Source of the DNA: Chloroflexi bacterium HGW-Chloroflexi-4
GTDB taxonomy: Bacteria > Chloroflexota > Anaerolineae > Anaerolineales > Anaerolineaceae
NCBI GenBank assembly: GCA_002840715.1
Contig: PHBW01000013.1
Coordinates: 105,992 to 169,991, forward strand
Direction: 5' to 3'
Length of the DNA: 64,000 nt
Position numbers and translations under genes: made by a program. This document shows positions 27,413 to 34,948 of the stretch, piece by piece (position 1 is the first letter of the stretch; every line of letters begins with the position of its first letter). A model generated the notes under the pieces. It saw only the letters and a list, made by a program, of their open reading frames with translations. It made no database searches and had not been told where the DNA came from.

Positions 27413-27814
27413 ATGAAAACAGAGACTGGTATGTGGGTTGATCATCAGAAAGCAGTCGTTGTCACACTGGTGGACAAGAAATCAACGGTCCAGATCATTC
27501 TTTCGAACCTGGATAACAGCGCACGTTATTCAGCGGATATCCCCACGGCTACAACTCTCTCAAAATCAACTTACGCGGCAAAAAATGATCAGGCGTTTAA
27601 TCTAAGTCTGAACAAGTTTTACGCAGAAATTGCCTACAAGATTCGTGAGACAGATGCAATATTGATCTTCGGACCTGGTGAAGCCAAAGCGGAATTGGCC
27701 GCCCTTCTGAAATCAGAAAAGCTGGGTGCTAAAATCGCCGCAGTTGATACGGCAGACCAGATGACTGACCGACAAATTTCTGAAAAAGTTCACGCCTATT
27801 TTGTTGGCGCCTGA
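27413..27814 (+). CDS. eRF1-domain-like (baeRF-type) protein
   Basis: 133 residues. The first half opens with GMWVDHQKAVVVTL, a strand pattern seen in bacterial eRF1-like (baeRF/host-attachment-like) proteins. The second half has DAILIFGPGEAKAELAALL and ADQMTDRQISEKVHAYF, resembling the C-terminal L7Ae-like domain of eRF1 relatives. No GGQ motif is present. An AAGGAG ribosome site precedes the ATG. Family members have been proposed to act on ribosomes, but the role here is not known. Confidence 0.6.
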   Translation: MKTETGMWVDHQKAVVVTLVDKKSTVQIILSNLDNSARYSADIPTATTLSKSTYAAKNDQAFNLSLNKFYAEIAYKIRETDAILIFGPGEAKAELAALLKSEKLGAKIAAVDTADQMTDRQISEKVHAYFVGA

Positions 27815-28054
27815 TACTTGTTAACCATAATCACTAATGAACGGGATTTTCTGATTTCAGATGATCCTGTTCTTGTTTAAGGGCAGAACACATGCCCAAT
27901 CATATAAGTTCACCTGGGTTCAATAAAAATGTAACTTCTTTCCGGTTGATACCATCTAAACAGTATGGACAATAATGGCGTGCTGATTTATGACTCCATG
28001 AGTAAAGCCGTAAAAAATACCATTTTATTCAAGCAATCTGTTTGGAGGATTATT

Positions 28055-28471
28055 ATGACGATTCGTGAATCATCTGCCCTTTGGCAGGGTAATCTTGTTG
28101 AAGGCAAAGGCAGTTTGCGCCTTGGTTCTGGTGTGTATGAAGGCGCTTACACCTATGCCTCCCGGTTTGAAGAAGGACCTGGCACCAACCCTGAAGAGTT
28201 GATCGGCGCAGCGCATGCCGGCTGCTTTTCAATGTTTCTTTCGGCTATTTTATCAAAGGCCGGGCATGAACCCACATCCATCGCCACAACGGTGAAAGTT
28301 CACCTGGGCGAAGGCCCCAAGATCACGCTGCTTGAGCTCTCGACGGTTGGAGAGGTGCCCGGTATCGACGAGAAGACCTTCATCGAGTTTGCCGAGCAGG
28401 CTAAAAAAGGCTGCCCGGTTTCACAGGCACTTTCGGCCGTGGAGATGAAACTGACCGCCAAATTAAAATAG
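28055..28471 (+). CDS. osmC: OsmC/Ohr-family peroxiredoxin
   Basis: 138 residues from the ATG at 28055, selected because GGAGG lies 6 bases upstream; an open frame extends to 27965 but lacks a ribosome site. Both redox cysteines are present in family context: AAHAGCFSMFLS and KKGCPVSQALSAVEM. This is the thiol-dependent organic-hydroperoxide reductase fold, cytoplasmic. It is preceded by the eRF1-like gene with a 240-base gap, so it probably has its own promoter. A terminator follows. Confidence 0.88.
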   Translation: MTIRESSALWQGNLVEGKGSLRLGSGVYEGAYTYASRFEEGPGTNPEELIGAAHAGCFSMFLSAILSKAGHEPTSIATTVKVHLGEGPKITLLELSTVGEVPGIDEKTFIEFAEQAKKGCPVSQALSAVEMKLTAKLK

Positions 28472-28502
28472 TATTATGGTTTGAATGGTCTATTGCGTTC
28501 AG

Positions 28503-28534
28503 AATACCGTTGGATTTGGCCAACGGTATTTTCT
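28503..28534. terminator. Terminator between osmC and the convergent membrane gene
   Basis: AATACCGTTGG / CCAACGGTATT, an 11-bp perfect stem with a 6-base loop followed by TTCT. It touches the stop of the minus-strand gene at 28533. Confidence 0.8.
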
Positions 28535-28892
28535 ATTTCATGATCGCCGGTATCAGCGCTGCAACACCCCACAACAGCAGCCCTGAAACCCCCAGGTAAA
28601 CCATGCGATAGTTCGCTCTGGCTATATCTTCTGAGATTAACTGATAACTGGATTCTCGCTCATCGGTGGTAATGCGGCCGTCAGCCATGCCTGGCATGCG
28701 GTCATCAGAGCGGGCACCCATGGCGTTGACCAGCCCGATCACGAGCAGCACCCCGCCGCCGTAGAAATACCCGTTGCTAAACTGGATCTCGGTCTGCCAT
28801 TTGCTGATCAAGCCGATGGCCAAAACGATGATGCCAGAAACGACAGTTAAGATAAGAATTATGGTGATAAAACGCATTGCCTGACTTTTCAT
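28533..28892 (-). CDS. Unrecognised three-helix membrane protein
   Basis: 119 residues with three hydrophobic helices (about 8-30, 43-60, 98-117) and one hydrophilic loop rich in acidic and Arg residues between the second and third (RSDDRMPGMADGRITTDER). GGCGG precedes the ATG on the minus strand. No family recognised. Confidence 0.6.
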   Translation of the reverse strand: MKSQAMRFITIILILTVVSGIIVLAIGLISKWQTEIQFSNGYFYGGGVLLVIGLVNAMGARSDDRMPGMADGRITTDERESSYQLISEDIARANYRMVYLGVSGLLLWGVAALIPAIMK

Positions 28893-28966
28893 TTTCCGCC
28901 TCCAGAAATAATTATAGTAAGTATCTATTAATTATTTATTTTATTTGGCGTATTGTTGGAATATTA

Positions 28967-29007
28967 AACCCAAAAACTTTCTTCTAAAATCAGAAAGTTT
29001 TTGGGTT
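28967..29007 (-). terminator. Long-stem terminator downstream of the 29573 gene
   Basis: AACCCAAAAACTTTCT / AGAAAGTTTTTGGGTT, a 16-bp perfect stem with a 9-base loop. On the minus strand it is followed by TTTAATATT, about 105 bases past the stop of the DUF5666-like gene. Confidence 0.7.
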
Positions 29008-29111
29008 GACCCTCTGTGCGAATTTCAGTGCAGCCCATGGGATTGATATTGTTGGTCAAGGCACAATCACCCTGCCAAATGTTTCGTGATTACTTGTATT
29101 TCTAATACTGC

Positions 29112-29573
29112 TTAATCATCCAACTCTTGTTGAAGTGGAGATGCTTTGGGAATGAGATTGATGCGCCGGGCTGTTAGCAAGTCATCCTGGCCGAGGATTG
29201 CATGGACCATAACCGTCATACCCGGGGTCAATAACTGGTCTTCTGAAGCCTGGCCCCGTGGAAAGCGGATGATGGTCTCAGGTGTGATGGTAACAGTGAC
29301 AGAAGATTGATCTTTCAAGGTAATGGTAATACTTACATCATCAATTGTGGTGATGATACCTTGATAATTCACTGGTTTTCCATGCGGATTTCCATATATT
29401 CCGGCAGCATGATTGATGGCATTTTGCGTTGCCATTGCGCCAGGCGTTTTTTGCAGCCCATTCGGCGTTTTTTTGGCGACGATGGCACTCGCAGAAGAAA
29501 TGTTTAAGGTGGAAACGACCAGAAACAAAGCCGTGATGAATGTAAACACGATCAGGAATCTTTTAATTTTCAT
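29112..29573 (-). CDS. Secreted DUF5666-like protein
   Basis: 153 residues from the ATG at 29573, preceded by TTAGAGG. A signal peptide (MKIKRFLIVFTFITALF..., cleavage near ASA/IVA) is followed by a short linker and a beta-barrel-like domain of about 80 residues: YQGIITTIDDVSITITLKD, then VTVTITPETIIRF, then LLTPGMTVMVHAIL. This is the usual DUF5666 pattern. The frame stays open for 58 more codons upstream, to a TTG at 29747, but that part reads unlike a signal peptide. A strong promoter lies about 290 bases upstream. Confidence 0.65.
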   Translation of the reverse strand: MKIKRFLIVFTFITALFLVVSTLNISSASAIVAKKTPNGLQKTPGAMATQNAINHAAGIYGNPHGKPVNYQGIITTIDDVSITITLKDQSSVTVTITPETIIRFPRGQASEDQLLTPGMTVMVHAILGQDDLLTARRINLIPKASPLQQELDD

Positions 29574-29858
29574 GTGTACCTCTAATTGTGCAATACCAAT
29601 AATTTTTTTTACATCTTCATTATACCCATCTAAAGAGGAAAAGCACCTTTCAATATCGTTGACCATGTTTTTGATCATACTCAACTCTTCGATTTTTTTC
29701 ACCCAGGCGATTCGTTTTTGTTTTTGAAAATATTCGGAAACGAACAAAACGAATATTGTGATCTCAAAAAAGCGGTTTTGGTTGGTGCTTTGTTTTTCGT
29801 TTTTATGTACGAATCAGCAGCCTTGAATTGAAAGAAAACATAACTTATCAGCGGGATT

Positions 29859-29886
29859 ATTATAGAACTTTTGTTCTTTTTGTCAA
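29859..29886 (-). promoter_or_regulatory. Strong sigma-70 promoter with GAAC-N4-GTTC palindrome
   Basis: On the minus strand: TTGACA (29886-29881), a 16-base spacer, TATAAT (29864-29859). The spacer and -10 border contain the perfect palindrome AGAAC-TTTT-GTTCT (29864-29877, plus-strand reading), matching the GAAC-N4-GTTC pattern of Gram-positive-type LexA boxes. A near copy of the whole element lies at 48597-48628. It would give a leader of about 280 bases to the ATG at 29573. Confidence 0.65.
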
Positions 29887-30695
29887 GAAGTTAAGGCTTG
29901 AGAGGATTCGATACCCTTTCGGGGTATTTATCACGACCTCCAGGACATGAATTATTATCCAAATTTATTCCAAATTAAAAGGTCAATTAAATTCAACTTC
30001 GGATCTTTCTAAGATGATTTTAAGTTAGGTAATCTTTTTTAAAATTCTCATTATGGATAATTTGACCATTATGTAAGATATATAATACTGAGCAATGGTC
30101 CCGAAAATTGTCGCATTATATATACACCATCAAGCCATTCATCATATGAGACATTTTTTCTTCCATTCCTTGTAAAAATTTCGCAAAACATAATTAATAA
30201 TTGTAAAAAATCAATAACAATTTGATCTTCATTCAGAGTATCCTAAATCCCCTCACAAAAAGATTACATATCTGGTATAGAAATTCTTATTTTTAAAAAC
30301 TTGATTGATTCATCTGAAAAGAAACTTCTCATTATAAAGAATTGAAACACTGATTAATGATGCCGCCGATCGATGAATAATCCCCAAGTAATAATCCAAC
30401 ATCGATTACAAAATACTGAAAACCCAAATAAGCATTTTGATAAATAATTGATTGACTTTTGTTTGCGTAATAGCTATATTGATATATAGAATTCAATCAC
30501 GTTATATTTCAATATGATAGTAGACCTGTGAAATATCAGGTTGAAAGATCAATCCAGCACATAGAACCCCAATTACTCAACATCAGACCTCATTACCCCA
30601 AAATGTTGCACACCCAAAAAGGAGGTGGCTGTCATTTATTGGAACTATTTGGTATTTTAAACATTATTTTCATGTTAGAGTTAATAGGAGAAAAA
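29887..30695. other. About 800-base AT-rich region without a gene
   Basis: No reading frame with credible start and composition is seen, apart from a 56-codon upstream extension of the next gene (30528-30695) that I reject. A 6-bp hairpin ATACCC/GGGTAT sits at 29911-29927. The rest is AT-rich with many stop codons in all frames. It separates the divergent genes at 29573 and 30696. Confidence 0.5.
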
Positions 30696-31958
30696 ATGAA
30701 AAAGAGAATTGTTGGTTGTTTAATCATCCTCTCATTCATCATCCTATCCAGTATGACTGCAGCTGTAAATACCAATGGAGTTGACGACCTCCGCGGTCAA
30801 TGGGTTTTCAATTGGACTAATGACTCAGGTGAAACCCCACTTCCATTCCTAATCTTTATCAATAGAATTGTTCCAAGCCTGGCGTCCAATAACACGTATC
30901 TGGCCACAGGGTGCATGAAGTCACCCTATTTGGCAAGTGTTTATCCCCTTTCACTTTCTGCTGTGTATGAACCCGATGCTAACAGGTACAGTCTGGTTCT
31001 ATATTCCACTTTTATTCCTGCTGATCAATATGGTATTTTTGGACCCCCAACACTAATCCGATTTAGCGGGGAAGTCGAGGTCAACGGGGCAGGTGTTTCA
31101 GATGATCATGCCTTTGGTAGTTATCAAAGCAATATGCCAAATGGGAGTTGGGATGGATATCATCATGATAGACGTTTGGTGGATTGCCAATCCATGGATC
31201 TGGGGGAAGAAAGATTGAATATGGATTTAACAGCCCATATGGATGTAGGCAATGGTAATCCAACCATTACCCACTACCAGCTAGAAGCAAACGGCATCAT
31301 GATTGCGGCGTCTGCCCTACAGGTTACAACACCTGATGAACAGGTCTTTATCATTCCACAGCAGGCTAGCATGTGGGCACCCAGTGTGGATTTCATCAGT
31401 GAATTTCGTTTTGGCCAAGATTTTGAAGGACAACCAATATCTGGTCAGCCCTACCAGTTTGTTCTATTGGACATTTTGGGAAATCCCATCCCCGGCACTG
31501 AAACACAGGACACTTGGACACATTGTGTGGTCGCTGCACCAAGTGAATATCAATTCTCTCCAAATCCCGCTGCCGGGCAGGATGTTCAAGTGACTTGGAT
31601 AGGTGTTCCTGTAGCACCAGGAGAGTTCGTCCCAGGAGCTATCGGCTATTATCAACTTGGTTTCCATCCTGAAAACTGGGAAGGCAGTTCATTTGGTGCC
31701 GACAACATGGCGGCCACCAGTCATACCATTCCCTGGAACTCATTTACACCTGATGATCCTGGCTCACCGGATGGCAGAAATGTTGGAATTGCACTTAATG
31801 AGTTTCTAGACGGAGCATACTTGTTTGATGTGATGGTGATGTATGAAGCAAACCCGACCTATGGAGGATTTGGTCATGAATGCGGAGTGAACAATAGTAT
31901 GCAGTCATGGCGAATGCAGAAATCTGGAGATGACTTGATATTTTCTCCAAATCAATAA
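30696..31958 (+). CDS. Large secreted protein of unknown function
   Basis: 420 residues from the ATG at 30696, with ATAGGAG directly upstream and a clean signal peptide (MKKRIVGCLIILSFIILSSMT). The mature part is acidic and rich in Gly/Pro/Asn/Trp with predicted beta structure. The C-terminal half contains TWIGVPVAPGEFVPGAIGYYQ, suggestive of an Ig-like extracellular fold. Several Cys (C177, C293 and one near the C-terminus, approximate) could form disulfides. No enzyme motif was recognised. It is a single-gene unit followed by a hairpin. Confidence 0.6.
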   Translation: MKKRIVGCLIILSFIILSSMTAAVNTNGVDDLRGQWVFNWTNDSGETPLPFLIFINRIVPSLASNNTYLATGCMKSPYLASVYPLSLSAVYEPDANRYSLVLYSTFIPADQYGIFGPPTLIRFSGEVEVNGAGVSDDHAFGSYQSNMPNGSWDGYHHDRRLVDCQSMDLGEERLNMDLTAHMDVGNGNPTITHYQLEANGIMIAASALQVTTPDEQVFIIPQQASMWAPSVDFISEFRFGQDFEGQPISGQPYQFVLLDILGNPIPGTETQDTWTHCVVAAPSEYQFSPNPAAGQDVQVTWIGVPVAPGEFVPGAIGYYQLGFHPENWEGSSFGADNMAATSHTIPWNSFTPDDPGSPDGRNVGIALNEFLDGAYLFDVMVMYEANPTYGGFGHECGVNNSMQSWRMQKSGDDLIFSPNQ

Positions 31959-31974
31959 ACCCAAATTTTACAAA

Positions 31975-32010
31975 ACACCCCTTCCTTTGAATAACGATTG
32001 GAAGGGGTGT
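31975..32010 (+). terminator. Hairpin after the 30696 gene
   Basis: ACACCCCTTCC / GGAAGGGGTGT, an 11-bp perfect stem with a 14-base loop. It is not followed by a good T-run, so termination is likely but not certain. Confidence 0.55.
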
Positions 32011-32480
32011 GTCATGATTTGATTGGAGAAATGTAGAAAATGAATAATCACACAATTATTGGTTTGAAGATCACATTCCTGTTTTAGTTCTGACTTAATC
32101 CATGCCAGAAATATCCATAACAATGTGTCCACCAAAAAAGTTCATCTAGCCATTCTTGTAAACCTACTTATTTGTTGATTACCACCTTTGCACAATTCAA
32201 TCACAGTGGCTATTTCTTGGTCAAACCGATGGCACAAAAAATATTCAGAAACGATCGTAATTTCGAAAACGATGGAGATAAAATACGGAATATGCGTTTA
32301 TCTCCGTTGTAAGGCATAAATAATTATCAACTTTAATAATTTTCATTTATTGCTTGACTGTTACACCATGATTCATCTCGGAAAAAAAAGATGCTCATTG
32401 CGCTTTGATTTCTGGTGGATTGTTTTCAAATTTTGGGCTAAATGATCTAATCAATTGTTCCATTAATTGTGATCGGAGGG
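32011..32480. other. AT-rich intergenic region with an inverted repeat
   Basis: No gene seen in about 470 bases. GGAGATAAA (32274-32282) and TTTATCTCC (32297-32305) are perfect inverted arms with a 14-base loop. Upstream of it a segment AAATATTCAGAAACGA (about 32240-32256) closely resembles AAATATTCGGAAACGA at about 29728-29743. These may be regulatory for the BMP lipoprotein gene. Confidence 0.4.
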
Positions 32481-32483
32481 ATG

Positions 32484-34589
32484 ATGAAAAAAGCACAATT
32501 TTTTTCGATATTATTATTGGTTATCTTTTCCTTTTTCTCACTCATTTCTTGCAATTCCACGTCAATCACTGGTCCAAATTTGATAAATTTTACGCCCACT
32601 CCTTCTACACTCCCCATACCTTCACATACCAACACACCACTTCCCACGCCAACATCCACTCCTGATTATTCAAATCTAAAAGTCCTTCTATTTATTAGTG
32701 GCACTTTGGGAGATCATTCGTATTTCGATCTTTTTACCAAAGGAATACAGTTAGCACAGCAAGAATACCGTTTTTCACTTCAAACGGTTGAATCCGGTTG
32801 GGGAGCAATTAATTATGTCGGGTCCTTCACAGAAACGCTTGCGAATGGAACTTATGATATCGTTGTTGCATTCGGTGATGCAATGCGGTGGTCTGTTGAA
32901 ACTGAAGCCGCAAAATATCCGGGAACTAAATTTATTCTGCTTGATGGAAAGGTCAATTCAGGTCTGAAAAATATTTTCAGTGGACCAGTGAATAAAGAAA
33001 AGGCTGCTTATATTGCCGGATTATATGCCGGCTACATGACATCCAACACTTCGCTGCAAGGAATCAACGCTGATACCAAAATTGGGGCTATTGGAATCAG
33101 CAACGATTTCGTGAATAATCAAGTACTGATGTCTTTTCGAAATGGTGCAATCGATGCAGGTCTGAAGATAAAAGATGTCATGATCGAAAACGTAGATGCA
33201 TTACAAAAAATCAAGGATTCAAAGAGAATTGCAACCCAAATGTATTTAAATGGCGCTGACATAATCTTCCTTTTTTCGGACCTCGCAGATTATGGAGGCG
33301 CTCAGGCTGCGTTTGAGTTGGGTCATTACGTGATTGGCATGGGAAAAGATTATGCAGGCACATTATCGTATTCCAATAGCCAGCTGACAAACAATGTTTT
33401 AACTTCGGCGGTAATAAAACCGGATCTGATTGCGTACGATGCCATCACAAAAGCATTGGATAAAACACTGCCATTTGGGTCAATGATTTCATACGGGATC
33501 AATGGCGGTTTTGTTGGACTGGTGAAAAACGAAAACTTTGAACAATTGTCTCCTCCCGATTTAAAAGAAAAGATAACACTCGCTGAACAAGAATTATCAA
33601 AACCAAAAATTCTATTTGTCATGAATAATTCATGGGAAGACGATCTTTTTTCTGATTTTATGCGAAGTAATTATGAACAAGCAGCTAATAATTCCAATCT
33701 GCAATACTCAATTCTTCAATTAGATGAAATAAATTCGGACCTCGAAAGCAAATGGGAATCAGTTTTTGTTTACAACACGTTTGATGTGCTGATCACGTCT
33801 GGAGAAGAAGCGGTTGAACACGTCACTTATTATGCTCAACTATTCCCAAACCATAAATTCATCCTGATAGGTGGCAAAGTCGATTTCTTTTCAAACTACC
33901 TTCCGAATGTTTACAGCGCTTCATTTAGAACAAATGAAGCCTTCTACCTCGCCGGCATGTATGCAAGTCTAATGACCAAAACCAGTACAATTTCCATGAT
34001 CAACCCCGACGCAATAATTGGAGTGGTGGCAGGCGTGGATGATAAACCCTATCTTGATAACCGCATTAAGGCATTCAAACAAGGCGCTACTGACGCTGGT
34101 CTGGATGCAAACAGCATCCTTGTAAATTATTCTGGAGGATTTTTTGAGAATCAAAACGCTGCCACAGCTGCAGGTAATATTTACAATCAAAAAGCCGATA
34201 TGATCCTTAACCTTTCCGGACCTGCCGGAGGCGGCATCATTCAATCTGCTCAAGAAGAAGGATTTTATATGATCGAATACACATCTGGTGGAAATCCGGC
34301 TGAAATCAACTCCAATCCCGACGAGGCTCCATTCATCTTGACATCAGTGTTTGAAAATCGCGAAAAAGTCATGATGGATATTCTAACAAAAATCGAAAAA
34401 GGTGAAATGATATATGGACAGTTGGAAACATTAGGGCTTTCAACAGGCATGATTGGAATTGATAAATCAGGAAATTTTGAACGTCTTACCCCTGAAAGTA
34501 TTAAAACAGAAATTGAAAATACTGAAAAGAAAATTATAGACCACGAGATTTTTATACTTCCGGAATATATTCCTGGTTTGTATTTTTAG
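32484..34589 (+). CDS. Lipoprotein with two tandem BMP (PnrA-like) domains
   Basis: 701 residues from the ATG at 32484 (a second ATG is at 32481; GGAGG lies 4 bases upstream). The lipobox is SLISC, then a Thr/Pro linker. Domain 1 (about 50-350) and domain 2 (about 360-690) each show the basic-membrane-protein order: a KVLLFISG / KILFVMNN first strand, an alternate-day FDIVVAFG / FDVLITSG strand, KFILLDGK / KFILIGGK, AAYIAGLYAGYMT / AFYLAGMYASLMT, then IGAIGISNDF / IGVVAGVDDK. Family members are substrate-binding proteins for nucleosides in ABC import. No permease or ATPase gene adjoins it, which is unusual. Confidence 0.82.
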   Translation: MKKAQFFSILLLVIFSFFSLISCNSTSITGPNLINFTPTPSTLPIPSHTNTPLPTPTSTPDYSNLKVLLFISGTLGDHSYFDLFTKGIQLAQQEYRFSLQTVESGWGAINYVGSFTETLANGTYDIVVAFGDAMRWSVETEAAKYPGTKFILLDGKVNSGLKNIFSGPVNKEKAAYIAGLYAGYMTSNTSLQGINADTKIGAIGISNDFVNNQVLMSFRNGAIDAGLKIKDVMIENVDALQKIKDSKRIATQMYLNGADIIFLFSDLADYGGAQAAFELGHYVIGMGKDYAGTLSYSNSQLTNNVLTSAVIKPDLIAYDAITKALDKTLPFGSMISYGINGGFVGLVKNENFEQLSPPDLKEKITLAEQELSKPKILFVMNNSWEDDLFSDFMRSNYEQAANNSNLQYSILQLDEINSDLESKWESVFVYNTFDVLITSGEEAVEHVTYYAQLFPNHKFILIGGKVDFFSNYLPNVYSASFRTNEAFYLAGMYASLMTKTSTISMINPDAIIGVVAGVDDKPYLDNRIKAFKQGATDAGLDANSILVNYSGGFFENQNAATAAGNIYNQKADMILNLSGPAGGGIIQSAQEEGFYMIEYTSGGNPAEINSNPDEAPFILTSVFENREKVMMDILTKIEKGEMIYGQLETLGLSTGMIGIDKSGNFERLTPESIKTEIENTEKKIIDHEIFILPEYIPGLYF

Positions 34590-34618
34590 TCTATGAAATA
34601 ATTCAAAGAAATTGTTAA

Positions 34619-34655
34619 AAAAAGACCTGTTGATTAATAATCTACAGGTCTTTTT
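34619..34655 (+). terminator. Terminator of the BMP lipoprotein gene
   Basis: AAAGACCTGT / ACAGGTCTTT, a 10-bp stem followed by TTT, located between the BMP gene and the 3' end of the tRNA gene. Confidence 0.85.
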
Positions 34656-34656
34656 G

Positions 34657-34730
34657 TCGGGGCGGGCGGATTTGAACCGCCGACCTCCCGGTCCCGAACC
34701 GGGTGCTCTAGCCGGGCTGAGCCCGCCCCG
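34657..34730 (-). tRNA. tRNA-Pro (anticodon CGG), lacking U8
   Basis: The minus strand folds into a cloverleaf: acceptor CGGGGCG/CGCCCCG (7 bp), D-stem GCTC/GAGC, anticodon stem CCCGG/CCGGG with loop TTCGGGA (anticodon CGG, reading proline CCG), variable AGGTC, and T-stem GGCGG/CCGCC with loop TTCAAAT. The discriminator is A and no CCA is encoded. Between acceptor and D-stem there is a single G where two bases, normally with U8, are expected. The rest is standard, so I call it a tRNA with one structural oddity. Confidence 0.85.
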
Positions 34731-34777
34731 CCCCCTTTCGACAAGACTTTTGTGATGCCTGCGCCTGCCGCACAAGT

Positions 34778-34829
34778 TTACGCACACGGTTGCGCAATTT
34801 TACGCACAAACTTACGCACATTCACGCAA
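34778..34829. repeat. Cluster of TTACGCACA repeats upstream of ino1
   Basis: TTACGCACA occurs exactly at 34778-34786, 34800-34808 and 34812-34820, with a related TTCACGCAA at 34821-34829 and the palindrome TTGCGCAA at 34790-34797. The cluster lies 30-80 bases upstream of the ino1 -10 element, the right place for a transcription-factor site. One may compare it with the DnaA box TTATCCACA, from which each copy differs at two positions. Confidence 0.5.
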
Positions 34830-34857
34830 TTTAAGCTTAAAATGAGCCCTCCTCTGT

Positions 34858-34863
34858 TATAAT
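34858..34863 (+). promoter_or_regulatory. Candidate -10 element of ino1
   Basis: TATAAT 85 bases before the ino1 ATG; -35 not clear. The absence of a good -35 together with upstream repeats would fit an activator-dependent promoter (inference). Confidence 0.4.
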
Positions 34864-34948
34864 CGACGCGCTGGAGTGATTGCGCTCCAACGGTTTTATC
34901 TTCATTATTCTCAATCAAATCGTCTCTCTTTAAAGGAGGAAACACCCA

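Noticed and set aside
29574-29747. N-terminal 58-codon extension of the DUF5666-like gene as the real start
   Set aside because: It would bury a clear signal peptide and lacks a ribosome site; kept only as an open question in the findings.
30528-30695. Upstream extension of the 30696 secreted protein
   Set aside because: The ATG at 30696 has ATAGGAG and opens a clean signal peptide; the extension has neither.
34467-34787. Arg/Gly-rich reading frame on the minus strand
   Set aside because: It is an open frame created by the GC-rich tRNA-Pro gene and flanks; no ribosome site or family resemblance.
34778-34829. CRISPR array or DnaA-box cluster at the TTACGCACA repeats
   Set aside because: Repeats are only 9 bases with irregular spacing of 13 and 3 bases, no spacer structure, no cas genes. 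Each unit differs from the DnaA box at two positions, and no dnaA or dnaN gene lies nearby.
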